This document shows, piece after piece, positions 63,903 to 64,000 of a DNA stretch of 64,000 nucleotides (position 1 is its first letter; every line of letters begins with the position of its first letter). Made by a program: the position numbers and the translations under genes. Below the pieces are notes generated by a model that saw only the letters and a program-made list of their open reading frames with translations, was not told where the DNA came from and did no database searches. This DNA is from Spodoptera frugiperda (Eukaryota; Arthropoda; Insecta; Lepidoptera; Noctuidae). The stretch spans positions 3,974,103 to 4,038,102 of the forward strand of contig NC_064224.1 in assembly GCF_023101765.2 (NCBI RefSeq). The letters are read 5' to 3'.

Positions 63903-64000
63903 TTATGTCGTTACCTAACTGACAGACTAAATAGATTTTTATTTTTCATACCCTGTCTTCATCCCTATTATTTTTTTTACACTTTGGTACTCACTCTTTA

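Noticed and set aside
1..64000. CRISPR array, operon, bacterial promoter or phage features
   Set aside because: The repeats are dispersed eukaryotic mobile elements; there is no spaced array and no prokaryotic gene layout.

Overview
The window looks like intergenic or intronic DNA of a moth or butterfly (Lepidoptera, perhaps a noctuoid; the family is a guess). The evidence is strong AT richness, no host protein-coding gene or true tRNA/rRNA gene that I can recognise, and a dense layer of interspersed repeats of kinds known from lepidopteran genomes. Those include tRNA-headed SINEs, short Helitrons ending in CTAG, MITEs, a mariner and a CR1/Jockey-type LINE. Almost every open frame here is short and falls inside repeats or AT-rich filler.

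Family labels are mine. RA: ~300 bp retroposon starting tgggagagccatgcttcgg and ending with ttaccatcaggtgatccg plus an A-rich tail. RB: ~170 bp retroposon starting near ccggagctgcggactac and ending ccccctc plus poly-A. SINE-C, SINE-D, SINE-E: tRNA-headed SINEs. Fam-H: ~85 bp single ends next to TTAA. Fam-I, J, K, L, M, O, Q: other dispersed repeats. MITE-P, MITE-S, MITE-T: inverted-repeat elements with two or more copies.

Layout. 1-8 kb: scattered SINE, RA and RB copies, a 228 bp MITE with a TA duplication (3158-3385), and an isolated octamer/CCAAT cluster (about 1910-2040). 8.1-8.5 kb: a CpG-rich minus-strand stretch that reads like an arthropod promoter plus noncoding first exon with a splice donor; this is the only hint of a host gene. 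8.7-20 kb: nested MITEs, a Harbinger-like MITE caught up in a 191 bp tandem duplication, and a mini-Helitron at the junction of a duplicated 31-mer. 20516-21809: a complete-length but frameshifted mariner flanked by TA. 22-35 kb: RA and RB copies, hAT-like and Helitron-like elements, and a 145 bp tandem duplication. 35448-37640: a 5'-truncated LINE with a long, nearly intact reverse transcriptase frame. 38824-39438: a hAT-like element with an 8 bp duplication and both RA and RB inserted inside it. 40-58 kb: more of the same families, including a MITE inserted into an RA copy. 58948-61677: a 2.7 kb Helitron carrying a truncated OTU-protease-like frame and a second, internal Helitron-type 3' hairpin. 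62-64 kb: SINE-D between 48 bp direct repeats, then MITE-S.

Nothing here forms a pathway. The coding remnants all belong to mobile elements: mariner transposase, LINE reverse transcriptase (one long and three short remnants) and the Helitron OTU fragment. The most unusual unit is the OTU-bearing Helitron. Repeat borders in old copies are approximate, usually to within 10-20 bases.
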